Positions 1-6,448 of a DNA stretch of 19,184 nucleotides are shown piece by piece. This DNA comes from CAWUIO01 sp963922455 (GTDB lineage Bacteria > Bacteroidota > Bacteroidia > Cytophagales > Microscillaceae). How positions within the stretch are numbered: the stretch's first letter is position 1; each line of letters opens with the position of its first letter. A program made the position numbers and the translations under genes. Below the pieces are notes generated by a model, which saw only the letters and a list, made by a program, of their open reading frames with translations, was not told where the DNA came from and ran no database searches. The stretch is taken from contig CAWUIO010000119.1 in assembly GCA_963922455.1 (NCBI GenBank), forward strand, positions 1 through 19,184, written 5' to 3'.

Positions 1-59
1 CGCTGCGCTTATCCTTGAACCAGTTTGCCTTTTTTATAAGCTTGGACTAGATGGGAACC

Positions 60-416
60 CTATCGCCATATAGAAACTATATAATCATCAGGGTTTGTAT
101 TCTTATCTTCAAGATAAGAGAGTAACTTTTCTATTGATTTAAATTTTACTCGATTGAGAACATTTACGTTATCTCTTACAAGTTCAATAGTCTCAAAGTT
201 ACCATCTACCCAACACTCCTCGAGAATATAATCGCATTTGGACATCCATTCTGGAAGGGATAATTTACCTTCGAGAACAAGTGATTCATCTCCATGCTCA
301 AATGTTACAACCAGCCACAAAGATTGTTTATTCCCCTTCTTGAAAAAAAATGCAAAAGGACGGCGAATCATTTGAAATCTTAATATTACTTCCCTTAGCC
401 TCTCTCTCTTACCCAT
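60..416 (-). CDS. Small hypothetical protein, possible immunity protein
   Basis: 118-aa protein starting at ATG 414-416. It has no signal peptide, no membrane segment and no motif I recognise. It starts basic (KRERLREVILRF) and continues with a mixed alpha/beta pattern rich in Trp and acidic residues, for example a DYILEECW stretch and a C-terminal YIVSIWR. Its start lies only 5 bp after the stop of the 230-aa gene, so the two are probably co-transcribed. Size, position and lack of enzymatic motifs would fit an immunity protein for a contact-dependent or polymorphic toxin encoded just upstream. That role is inferred from context alone. The region is visibly more AT-rich than the rest of the window, suggesting acquired DNA. 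Confidence 0.6.
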   Translation of the reverse strand: MGKRERLREVILRFQMIRRPFAFFFKKGNKQSLWLVVTFEHGDESLVLEGKLSLPEWMSKCDYILEECWVDGNFETIELVRDNVNVLNRVKFKSIEKLLSYLEDKNTNPDDYIVSIWR

Positions 417-421
417 TTTAT

Positions 422-1114
422 CTAATCTATTACTTCTTTTATATTTTTGTGTAGACTTGGGCTAAACAGTTGTTTGCCTCCCTTCTTTTCCACAGTAAAA
501 TCTGTTGTTGACTTTAATGCTTCAGTGTCCGCAGTAACTCTATATTTCTTAAATACTCTATGTGCTAAATTATTTACACCCACACTTGCCGGAGAAATAT
601 TGGGATCGGATACAAAATATTCTGGAAAACCTACGCCAAATTCTCTCATCTGTTGAATAAGTGGATCAGTTGATTCCCAACGATAGACAAAGTCACCTTC
701 TTTCAAAATTACAGCTTCTACTGGATCACTAAAATCAATTACGTTCATGTGACCCTGAATATTTGCCTCGATGACACCCTGATTTGCCATCCATTCTTTC
801 ACCTCACTGTAACTCATTCCCGGGCCGCGACCAACCGTGTTCTCCAACAAAGTTAGAGATGCTTCATCCGATTCCCTTGCAATTAATTCTGTATTGGAAG
901 ATGGACCTCTAAAAGGAGGATCATTGCTTATGGGAGGCTTAGACAACTGTTTGCCTCCACGGAACCATCTGAAAATATTGCGGATAGGATTCCAAAGATT
1001 TCTAGTAAAACAACCGGGTTTCTTAGCAGTTATTCTTATAGTTGTCATAACTCTAGTTCCACCTAATCCAACCTCGGCCGACATACCATAACTTAGTGCA
1101 ATATTTACTGTCAT
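422..1114 (-). CDS. Orphan polymorphic-toxin-tip-like protein
   Basis: 230-aa protein with ATG at 1112-1114. No signal peptide or catalytic motif is certain. The N-terminal ~35 residues are Gly/Ala/Thr-rich (ALSYGMSAEVGLGG, then a basic TTIRITAKKPG). A linker with RNIFRWFRGG and Pro-rich sequence follows to about residue 75. The C-terminal ~130 residues form a compact domain with GDFVYRWEST (140-149), PEYFVSDP (164-171) and GGKQLFSP (212-219). This plan, a stub plus a small C-terminal domain followed at once by a small unknown gene, is typical of displaced toxin tips of Rhs-like systems. The YRW and YFV segments are loosely reminiscent of ADP-ribosyltransferase-type toxins, but I cannot show that. 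The reading frame stays open upstream of the ATG to a TAA at 1187-1189 with protein-like sequence (SYWQHHSTREEKAEFTTR), so this may be the 3' remnant of a longer gene. Confidence 0.55.
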   Translation of the reverse strand: MTVNIALSYGMSAEVGLGGTRVMTTIRITAKKPGCFTRNLWNPIRNIFRWFRGGKQLSKPPISNDPPFRGPSSNTELIARESDEASLTLLENTVGRGPGMSYSEVKEWMANQGVIEANIQGHMNVIDFSDPVEAVILKEGDFVYRWESTDPLIQQMREFGVGFPEYFVSDPNISPASVGVNNLAHRVFKKYRVTADTEALKSTTDFTVEKKGGKQLFSPSLHKNIKEVID

Positions 1115-1344
1115 CCTAGTGGTAAATTCCGCTTTTTCCTCTCTAGTAGAATGGTGTTGCCAATAAGAATTGCTACGGAAGAAGAATTAGAGGAAAGAGC
1201 ACAAAATTTTCAGTTGGGGAGTAGTTGACCTAAAATATATCTTTGAAAAGTGCAATTTTAAAATCACGCAAAATTATATTATTGCGTGATTTGTTTTAAT
1301 AAGTAATCCGATTTCCGAGCCATTTGTATGTATCTGGTATGTAT
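1115..1344. other. AT-rich intergenic region with inverted and direct repeats
   Basis: There is no convincing gene between the toxin-like gene and the tRNA terminator. The minus frame of the toxin-like gene stays open to 1189. An 11-bp perfect inverted repeat (1261-1271 with 1282-1292, AAATCACGCAA/TTGCGTGATTT, 10-nt loop) could form a hairpin; it is followed by a T-rich run (GTTTT) on the plus strand. A 9-bp direct repeat, GTATGTATC, occurs at 1326-1334 and 1337-1345. A 25-codon plus-strand reading frame at 1151-1228 is too short to support. Confidence 0.5.
1261..1297. terminator. Hairpin, possible bidirectional terminator
   Basis: Perfect 11-bp stem, AAATCACGCAA paired with TTGCGTGATTT, around a 10-nt AT loop. 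It is followed on the plus strand by G and TTTT, and on the minus strand by TAAAA. The U-tracts are weak, so it could instead be an operator-like dyad upstream of the toxin-like gene. Confidence 0.35.
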
Positions 1345-1380
1345 CAAAAAAAACACTTACAAAACTATATCTGTAAGTGC
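1345..1380 (-). terminator. Intrinsic terminator of the tRNA-Val gene
   Basis: Read on the minus strand, an 8-bp stem CACTTACA/TGTAAGTG with a 10-nt loop is followed by a run of eight T (plus-strand A at 1346-1353). It lies about 15 bp beyond the tRNA 3' end. This is a classic rho-independent terminator. Confidence 0.8.
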
Positions 1381-1394
1381 TTGATTTTCAGCGG

Positions 1395-1469
1395 TGGACC
1401 CTGCTGGATTCGAACCAGCGACCCCCTGCTTGTAAGGCAGGTGCTCTGAACCAACTGAGCTAAGAGTCC
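1395..1469 (-). tRNA. tRNA-Val (anticodon UAC)
   Basis: 75-nt cloverleaf on the minus strand. The acceptor arm is GGACTCT with AGGGTCC (one T-G wobble) and the discriminator is A. The D arm contains TAGCTCAGTTGG. The anticodon arm CCTGC-CTTACAA-GCAGG places TAC at positions 34-36, which reads valine codons. The T arm is GCTGG-TTCGAAT-CCAGC. The CCA tail is not encoded (the sequence after the discriminator is CCG). It lies about 65 bp downstream of glyS in the same direction. Its 3' end faces the AT-rich toxin-like region. Confidence 0.95.
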
Positions 1470-1503
1470 TTGTCCCAAATGGGAATGCAAATATACAGCA
1501 TCA

Positions 1504-1536
1504 CCGGAAAAGACCAAAATTTTTTCCGGCTTTTTT
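1504..1536 (+). terminator. Hairpin at the end of glyS
   Basis: 8-bp stem CCGGAAAA/TTTTCCGG (1504-1511 and 1522-1529), followed on the plus strand by C and TTTTTT (1531-1536). The T-run overlaps the glyS stop codon on the other strand. As a terminator it would act best on plus-strand (antisense) transcripts. On the minus strand the same hairpin begins 5 nt after the glyS stop but lacks a clear U-tract. Confidence 0.45.
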
Positions 1537-3040
1537 ACAAATCTTTCAGTTGAGCAAAAATAGTACGCATAGAAACGGCCTCGCCTACCTTGGCATGCAA
1601 TGCAGAGATGGGCAAACGCTCCTGGTCGGTGCTGTCGCGGTAGCGGATGGTTACGGTCTCGTCTTCCAGGGTTTGGTGGTCTACGGTGATACAAAACGGC
1701 GTACCGATTAAGTCCATGCGGGTGTAGTTTTTACCAATGGCCCCGCGGTCTTCGTACATGGTCTCGTAGTCGTACCGTAGGAGCTCGAAAACTTCCTTGG
1801 CTTTTTCGGGTAAGCCGTCTTTGCGTACCAAGGGAAGGATCGCTACTTTGACGGGGGCCAGGGCCGGATGGAGTTTAAGATAAATCCGGGTTTTCTCATT
1901 TCCCTTAGAATCTACTCCCACATCTTCGGTATAGGCATTACAGAGAACTGTCAAGAAAAGACGGTCGGCCCCGATGGAGGTCTCTACGACGTAGGGTACA
2001 TATTTCCGTTTATCTTTGTCTTGAATCTCTTCGTCTAGGTATTGCAGCTTCTTCTTAGAGAATTTCTGGTGCTTGCTGAGGTCAAAGTCGGTACGGGAGT
2101 GGATCCCTTCAAGCTCTTTCCAACCAAAAGGAAATTCAAATTCAATATCCACGGCTGCATTGGCGTAGTGGGCCAGCTTTTCGTGCTTGTGGAAGCGTAA
2201 TTTGTCGGCGGGTATGCCTAGGGCTTCCAAAAACTTCATCCGGCGGGTTTTCCACTGCTCATACCACGTCATTTCTTCGCCGGGGCGGACAAAGTATTGC
2301 ATTTCCATCTGCTCAAACTCCCGCATACGGAAAATGAACTGACGGGCCACAATTTCATTCCGGAAGGCTTTTCCTATCTGAGCAATCCCAAAAGGCACTT
2401 TCATGCGGCCGGTTTTCTGTACGTTCAAGAAGTTGACAAAAATACCTTGAGCCGTTTCGGGCCGGAGGTAGACCTTGCTGGAGTCATCGGCAACCGAGCC
2501 CATCTCGGTAGAAAACATAAGGTTAAATTGGCGTACATCGGTCCAATCTTTGGTGCCCGAAATGGGGCAGACAATATCTTCCCGAAGGATTAGCTCCCGC
2601 AAACCGGCCATATCTTCTTGGGTCATGAGTTGGCCCATTTCCTCGAGTAAGGCTTTTGCCTTATCCAAATTTCCATCTTTTTCGTATTGGGCCGCTTTAT
2701 CTTCAATCAAGGTATCGGCCCGGTAGCGCTTTTTGGAGTCTTTATTGTCTACCATGGGGTCATTGAAGCTATCTACGTGCCCGGAGGCTTTCCATACAGT
2801 AGGATGCATAAAGATGGCGGCGTCAATCCCCACTACGTTGGCATTAAGCTGGGTCATGGCTTTCCACCAGGCCTGCTTGAGGTTATTTTTTAGTTGAACC
2901 CCGTTTTGGCCGTAGTCGTACACGGCCTGGAGCCCGTCGTAGATTTCACTGGACTGGAATACAAATCCGTATTCTTTGGCGTGAGAAACAATCTTTTGGA
3001 AGAGACTGTTCTCCTCAGGAGATTTTGGTTTTTTGCTCAT
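1535..3040 (-). CDS. glyS: Glycyl-tRNA synthetase (dimeric type)
   Basis: Cytoplasmic class II aminoacyl-tRNA synthetase that charges tRNA-Gly. With the ATG at 3038-3040 it has 501 residues, the usual size for the single-chain alpha2 family (not the alpha2beta2 glyQ/glyS type). The N-terminus has the family's SSEIYDGLQAVYDYG (30-44). The YLRPETAQGIF segment (191-201) and motif 2, GKAFRNEI (223-230), shape the ATP and glycine site. Motif 3 appears near the C-terminus as ETSIGADRLF, followed by the anticodon-binding domain (HPALAPVKVAILPL). A longer frame runs to 3127, but its extra 29 residues lack family character and cross a promoter-like TATCTTTG, so I chose the ATG at 3040. The tRNA-Val gene follows in the same direction. 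Confidence 0.96.
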   Translation of the reverse strand: MSKKPKSPEENSLFQKIVSHAKEYGFVFQSSEIYDGLQAVYDYGQNGVQLKNNLKQAWWKAMTQLNANVVGIDAAIFMHPTVWKASGHVDSFNDPMVDNKDSKKRYRADTLIEDKAAQYEKDGNLDKAKALLEEMGQLMTQEDMAGLRELILREDIVCPISGTKDWTDVRQFNLMFSTEMGSVADDSSKVYLRPETAQGIFVNFLNVQKTGRMKVPFGIAQIGKAFRNEIVARQFIFRMREFEQMEMQYFVRPGEEMTWYEQWKTRRMKFLEALGIPADKLRFHKHEKLAHYANAAVDIEFEFPFGWKELEGIHSRTDFDLSKHQKFSKKKLQYLDEEIQDKDKRKYVPYVVETSIGADRLFLTVLCNAYTEDVGVDSKGNEKTRIYLKLHPALAPVKVAILPLVRKDGLPEKAKEVFELLRYDYETMYEDRGAIGKNYTRMDLIGTPFCITVDHQTLEDETVTIRYRDSTDQERLPISALHAKVGEAVSMRTIFAQLKDL

Positions 3041-3045
3041 GAGCG

Positions 3046-3053
3046 CAAAGATA
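3046..3053 (-). promoter_or_regulatory. Bacteroidota -7 promoter element for glyS
   Basis: TATCTTTG on the minus strand is a perfect match to the Bacteroidota consensus TAnnTTTG. It ends 5 nt before the glyS ATG, so transcription would start at or next to the start codon (a leaderless or nearly leaderless mRNA). No clean -33 TTTG was found at the usual spacing. Confidence 0.45.
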
Positions 3054-3252
3054 GAAAGCCCCGGGCAAAGGGGAAACATTCGGGGCAAATTTTCCGGCAA
3101 ATTGAAGGCTAAGAAGAAGCGGAACAATAAAAGTTATGAAGGGTAACAAGCCCACAGGCAGGCCAAGAATGCCCCCTGTCTCCTAGTATTCCAAGATCGC
3201 TCTACGTATTTTCTTCTCACGCCCCAATACTTCGTTCTTAGCTCCCCCAATC
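3054..3252. other. Non-coding stretch between glyS and repeat copy A
   Basis: About 200 bp with no convincing reading frame. Together with repeat copy A it fills the 342-bp gap between the kinase stop and the glyS start. Apart from the glyS promoter element at its edge I see nothing distinctive; a short imperfect dyad (ACAGG...CCTGT near 3156-3181) is weak. Confidence 0.4.
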
Positions 3253-3383
3253 GGCTGAGGGATAGAGCGGCCTGTTTGAGCTCGTGATGGCCCGTGGGGA
3301 ATGGCAGCGAGTAGCGAAAGCCCGACCCCGGCGGCACTCAAGGTTCTATGGAAATGCCTTAGAACATCGCCGGGGGCAGCCCC
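3253..3383 (+). repeat. Dispersed structured intergenic repeat, copy A (full, 131 bp)
   Basis: Begins GGCTGAGGGATAGAGCGGC and ends CGCCGGGGGCAGCCCC. Inner parts are GAGCTCG...CAGCGAG (hairpin 1, weaker here because the left arm reads CTCGTGA), then GTAGCGAAAGCCCG with a GC-GAAA-GC mini-hairpin, then CCCCGGCG (3326-3333) pairing with CGCCGGGG (3368-3375) around a 34-nt loop. The loop of this copy has its own dyad GTTCTA/TAGAAC. The last base is shared with the stop codon of the minus-strand kinase gene. Confidence 0.9.
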
Positions 3384-5209
3384 TAGGATTGAGGCCGGGG
3401 TTTACTCACTTTTTGGTTTTGGGCATTGATGTAAAACGTGCCACCTTGGCCCATGACCATAGCCTTGCCATCTACAAAACTCGTGGCCCAGTGGTACTGG
3501 CATGGGATTACCTCCACGCCGTATTGATTGACAAAACCCCAAAGGCCGTTCCTACAGACGGCGGCCATGCCTTCGTAAAAATTGAGGGTTTTTTGGTAGG
3601 CAAAAGGCACAATGGTTTGTCCTTGGGTGTTGATAAAACTCCAAAAATCATCTCGTTTCACCCGGGCAAATCCGTTGACGAAGTCTTTTCCAAAATCAAA
3701 GGCCAAACCCTGACCAATGGCTTGGTTGTTTTGGTCTACGTAGCTCACCTGCCCCAGTTTGGATACGCGGGCGATGCCATCTACAAAGCGGCCCACCCAG
3801 TCATACTGCATCGGGATCACCTCGCGGCCGTCTTTGTTTACAAAACCATATTTATCTTCCCGAGCGGTACGGGCCAGGCCCTCCTGGAAGCGGTCGGCCC
3901 AGTCGTATTTGTAAGGGATCAATATCTTTCCTTCGGGGTCGGTATATCCATATTTCCCGTTTTTCTTCATCTTGGCCGCCCCCTCGTGGAAATGATCTAC
4001 GTAACCTAGCTTTTTAGACAATTCTGCCCGGCTAACTACCTTTTTCAGCGGAATTGTTTTTTCGGGCTCCTTGAGTACTTTTATTTTCCTTTGGGACACT
4101 GTCAAATTGCCTAGCATCACGGAGCCACTAAGCGAAATAGTGATCGCCAGCGCAGCCAGCCCCACTCCTTTTAAGATTTGGGGAAGGTTGGAGGCTTGGG
4201 GAGGACGACGGCTTACACTTGCTTGGCCCGTTTGCTTACGATAATACGCAATCGGAGCAATCTCCCCTACCTGGGCAAATGCCTGGCGCCAAGCTTCGGC
4301 CCGGGGGCGTTCTTCGGGGCTGAAGCGGTCGGAGTCAAAACACTTCATGAACATATCTTGCAAGGACTCAGGCAATTGATAAAACCCTTGGTGGGGCTCC
4401 GGGATCACCCGGAAATGGTCTTTTTTATACCCCAGGGGGAACATCCCCTGGCGAATCTTTTGTTGGTGGGATTCTAATTTTTCGTAGGGTTTGAGACAGG
4501 TGCCCGCATAGGGGTGCAAGCCCATCAAGACCTTATAAAACACCACCGCCATGGAGAAACGGTCCCAGCTTTCGGCGATGTAATCTTTTTTAACATGAAT
4601 CTTGGCAATTTCCCAAGGACTGTATTCCGGACTGGTTTTTTCGGCCGGAAAGATCATTTTACCCTCTCGGATGACCTCCATAGAGTCTACATCAATGATC
4701 GATATTTGCCCGTCCAGGCGCACCTTTACATTTTCGGGTTTGATGTCTACTAAGACAAAATGGCCCGTTTGGTGCAAATCGGCTAGGGCTGTTGCCAGGT
4801 TCAGACAGACTTTCAAGCGGTTTTTAAGTCCGGCAAAATTGTGGCGGGAGTATCGTTTTTGCCAAGCTTCCCCCAATTTGCGCGGAATACGCGAACTGCA
4901 CAGGGCACTTAGGTCTTGGGCACTTTTGGCTTTGCGCATTAAAAAACCCACAAACTGCTCGCCTTGGTAAAGGATTTCCTCTACCCACATGACCGACAAA
5001 GAATCGGGCAAATGGGGGCGCTTGGCCAGCAAATAGCAAAGTTTTAATTCGCGGGCCTTATTGCGCTCTCGCGGGTGATAAATTTTGGCGACCATCCCTT
5101 GATAATGACTAGGGCTTTCCACCTCAAACACATTCCCCTCGCCTCCCCGGCCTAGGGGTTCGTGGGCAATTTGAATAGATTCCTGATTGCTTGTAAACAA
5201 GTGAGTCAT
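3383..5209 (-). CDS. Ser/Thr kinase-like protein with transmembrane helix and WG repeats
   Basis: 608 residues from the ATG at 5207-5209; an upstream TTG at 5251 in frame adds only 14 non-conserved residues. Residues ~15-310 form a protein-kinase-like domain: Gly loop LGRGGEGNVFEV (19-30), Lys42 in MVAKIY, catalytic loop VDIKPENVKV with Asp155, Lys157 and Asn160, and IIDVD with Asp173 in place of DFG. A Ser/Arg/Pro linker precedes one hydrophobic helix (about 348-368). Residues ~400-600 contain about five WG-type repeats (patterns such as KYGYTDPEGKILIPYKYD and LWGFVNQYGVEVIPCQY). The layout predicts a cytoplasmic kinase anchored in the membrane with a repeat sensor or binding domain on the other side. 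VDIKPENV with IIDVDS resembles kinases associated with PP2C/TerY-type systems, but neither partner is adjacent. Substrate unknown. Confidence 0.85.
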   Translation of the reverse strand: MTHLFTSNQESIQIAHEPLGRGGEGNVFEVESPSHYQGMVAKIYHPRERNKARELKLCYLLAKRPHLPDSLSVMWVEEILYQGEQFVGFLMRKAKSAQDLSALCSSRIPRKLGEAWQKRYSRHNFAGLKNRLKVCLNLATALADLHQTGHFVLVDIKPENVKVRLDGQISIIDVDSMEVIREGKMIFPAEKTSPEYSPWEIAKIHVKKDYIAESWDRFSMAVVFYKVLMGLHPYAGTCLKPYEKLESHQQKIRQGMFPLGYKKDHFRVIPEPHQGFYQLPESLQDMFMKCFDSDRFSPEERPRAEAWRQAFAQVGEIAPIAYYRKQTGQASVSRRPPQASNLPQILKGVGLAALAITISLSGSVMLGNLTVSQRKIKVLKEPEKTIPLKKVVSRAELSKKLGYVDHFHEGAAKMKKNGKYGYTDPEGKILIPYKYDWADRFQEGLARTAREDKYGFVNKDGREVIPMQYDWVGRFVDGIARVSKLGQVSYVDQNNQAIGQGLAFDFGKDFVNGFARVKRDDFWSFINTQGQTIVPFAYQKTLNFYEGMAAVCRNGLWGFVNQYGVEVIPCQYHWATSFVDGKAMVMGQGGTFYINAQNQKVSKPRPQS

Positions 5210-5510
5210 GCCAGAAGAAAAAAAATTTGGGTAATTGGATTTGTAGGGCAATATCCTTCTTGACTGAGATATTAATCAAACTAAATATACAAAAAAATAC
5301 CAATATTTCTTAATCATTATCCTTAAGGCTTGTTAAGACAAGTGGCATTTTTATGAGCAGTTTGTTAAAAAAGGGCTGAGCTATCTTGTAAAGACGGCAT
5401 CTTAATTCTACACTTTCCTGGCTAATTTGGGCTATATGGGGCATCGTCTCCCACGATTACCCTAAATTTTTTGTATATTCGTTTATAAAAAGAGTAAATC
5501 GCAAACATTT
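5210..5510. other. Divergent intergenic region
   Basis: 301 bp between the minus-strand kinase and the plus-strand secreted protein; it must hold both promoters. It is AT-rich. A near match to the -7 element, TATATTCG (5474-5481), lies 29 bp before the plus-strand ATG, without a clear -33 partner. On the minus strand there are only imperfect matches near 5275-5290. No hairpin or gene is supported. Confidence 0.4.
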
Positions 5511-5891
5511 ATGAGTAGAGTAAGTTTAAAACCCGTTTGTCTAATCCTTTTCTTTCTCGCCCTGTCCGCCAGTACACCAAGTAGGGCCCAAGCTTCCTTT
5601 TTACTTCAATCCAAAAATAACATAACCCAAGAGTACCGAACCCTCAAAGGCTATTCTATCTCCGAGCAAAAAAAATACGCCTATATGTTTAGTAATTTCA
5701 GTGTGTACCGCATCCGGATTGAGAATACCGCCCAAGAAACCAACCAAATCCAGGTGCTCATCCTTGATCGGAATAATAAGGAAGTTGCCACCAATTTTGA
5801 CCCCAAAACGAAGACATTTAACCACGAATTTGCCTTCAAATTTGGCAAAACCGACCTATATTACGTCCAGTTTAATGATTTGACCCATTAA
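5511..5891 (+). CDS. Small secreted or periplasmic hypothetical protein
   Basis: 126 residues. The N-terminus is a clear signal peptide: a basic start, a hydrophobic core (VCLILFFLALSAS) and a probable cleavage site after AQA at about residue 27. The mature part of about 100 residues is beta-rich with alternating polar and hydrophobic residues (FSVYRIRIENTAQ, IQVLILDRNNKEV) and ends in YYVQFNDLTH. It has no cysteines after the signal, so it is not a lipoprotein. I do not recognise the family; the shape suggests a small beta-sandwich or lipocalin-like fold, which is only a guess. The TMEM220-like gene follows 35 bp downstream in the same direction, so the two may share a transcript. Confidence 0.7.
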   Translation: MSRVSLKPVCLILFFLALSASTPSRAQASFLLQSKNNITQEYRTLKGYSISEQKKYAYMFSNFSVYRIRIENTAQETNQIQVLILDRNNKEVATNFDPKTKTFNHEFAFKFGKTDLYYVQFNDLTH

Positions 5892-5926
5892 ACCTTAGCA
5901 TTGGTCTTTTTCTAAATCAAAAACCT

Positions 5927-6262
5927 ATGATTCACAAGATATTAGCCACTATCTTGGGGCTACTATTCCTTCTTTTTGCCGCATTTCAATACAATGACCC
6001 CGACCCGCAATTATGGATCACCATTTACGCAGTCGCGGCCCTCATTTCCTTTGCTTTTGCCCAGGGTACCCGGTATAAACTATTGTATTTGTTGGGCCTG
6101 TTGGCTTGTATAGGCGGGGCCGTATTTTTTTGGCCACCCGAGTGGCACGGGGTAGGCTTAGATCCTAACTTTAAATATGAGGTAGAACACGCCCGGGAAT
6201 CCCTCGGTTTGGTAATTGTGGGGGGGGTATTACTTTATTATTATTTGTTCAGCAAATCTTAA
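5927..6262 (+). CDS. TMEM220-family membrane protein
   Basis: 111 residues with four hydrophobic segments (about 5-22, 30-46, 51-68 and 92-109). The signature FAAFQYNDPDPQLW (17-30) after the first helix is the hallmark of the TMEM220 family, small inner-membrane proteins of unknown function found in bacteria and animals. The loop WPPEWHGVGLDP and the following EHARESLGL helix start also fit that family. Length is typical. It lies 35 bp after the small secreted protein gene. Its stop is separated by only 4 bp from repeat copy B, which is the first thing its mRNA would read. Confidence 0.85.
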   Translation: MIHKILATILGLLFLLFAAFQYNDPDPQLWITIYAVAALISFAFAQGTRYKLLYLLGLLACIGGAVFFWPPEWHGVGLDPNFKYEVEHARESLGLVIVGGVLLYYYLFSKS

Positions 6263-6266
6263 GGCT

Positions 6267-6397
6267 GGGGCTGCCCCCGGCGTTTTACGTGTTGCTTCCC
6301 TCAGGACAAGCCCTTGCGCCGGAGTCGGGCTTTCGCTACTCGCTGGCCAACGCACATACCCGCAGCGAGCTCAAACAGGCCGCTCTATCCCTCAGCC
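6267..6397 (-). repeat. Dispersed structured intergenic repeat, copy B (full, 131 bp)
   Basis: Reverse-oriented copy. On the plus strand it begins GGGGCTGCCCCCGGCG and ends CGCTCTATCCCTCAGCC. The outer stem CCCCGGCG/CGCCGG encloses a 34-nt loop (6283-6316) unrelated in sequence to the loops of the other copies. Hairpin 1 is a perfect 7-bp stem CTCGCTG/CAGCGAG. It starts 4 bp after the stop codon of the TMEM220-like gene. Confidence 0.9.
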
Positions 6398-6413
6398 AAT
6401 TAAAAAAAAGGCT

Positions 6414-6440
6414 AAAAAAAAGCCAGGTCAAAAACCTGGC
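6414..6440 (-). terminator. Strong intrinsic terminator after eboF
   Basis: On the minus strand, starting 8 nt after the eboF stop codon, a 7-bp stem GCCAGGT/ACCTGGC with a 5-nt loop is followed by eight T. It marks the end of the ebo transcript. Confidence 0.9.
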
Positions 6441-6448
6441 CTTCTGGT

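Noticed and set aside
1151..1228. 25-codon plus-strand reading frame starting MVLPIRIATEEELEE
   Set aside because: Too short, with no support; the minus frame over the same bases looks equally protein-like.
3041..3127. Upstream ATG extending glyS by 29 residues
   Set aside because: The extension is not GlyRS-like and crosses a perfect TAnnTTTG promoter element just before the ATG at 3040.
3284..4009. Long plus-strand open frame over repeat copy A and the kinase 3' end
   Set aside because: It is antisense to the WG-repeat coding region and starts inside the repeat; its length results from the periodic WG-repeat codons.
5210..5251. TTG start extending the kinase by 14 residues
   Set aside because: An ATG at 5209 gives a natural start shortly before the kinase Gly loop; the extension has no support.
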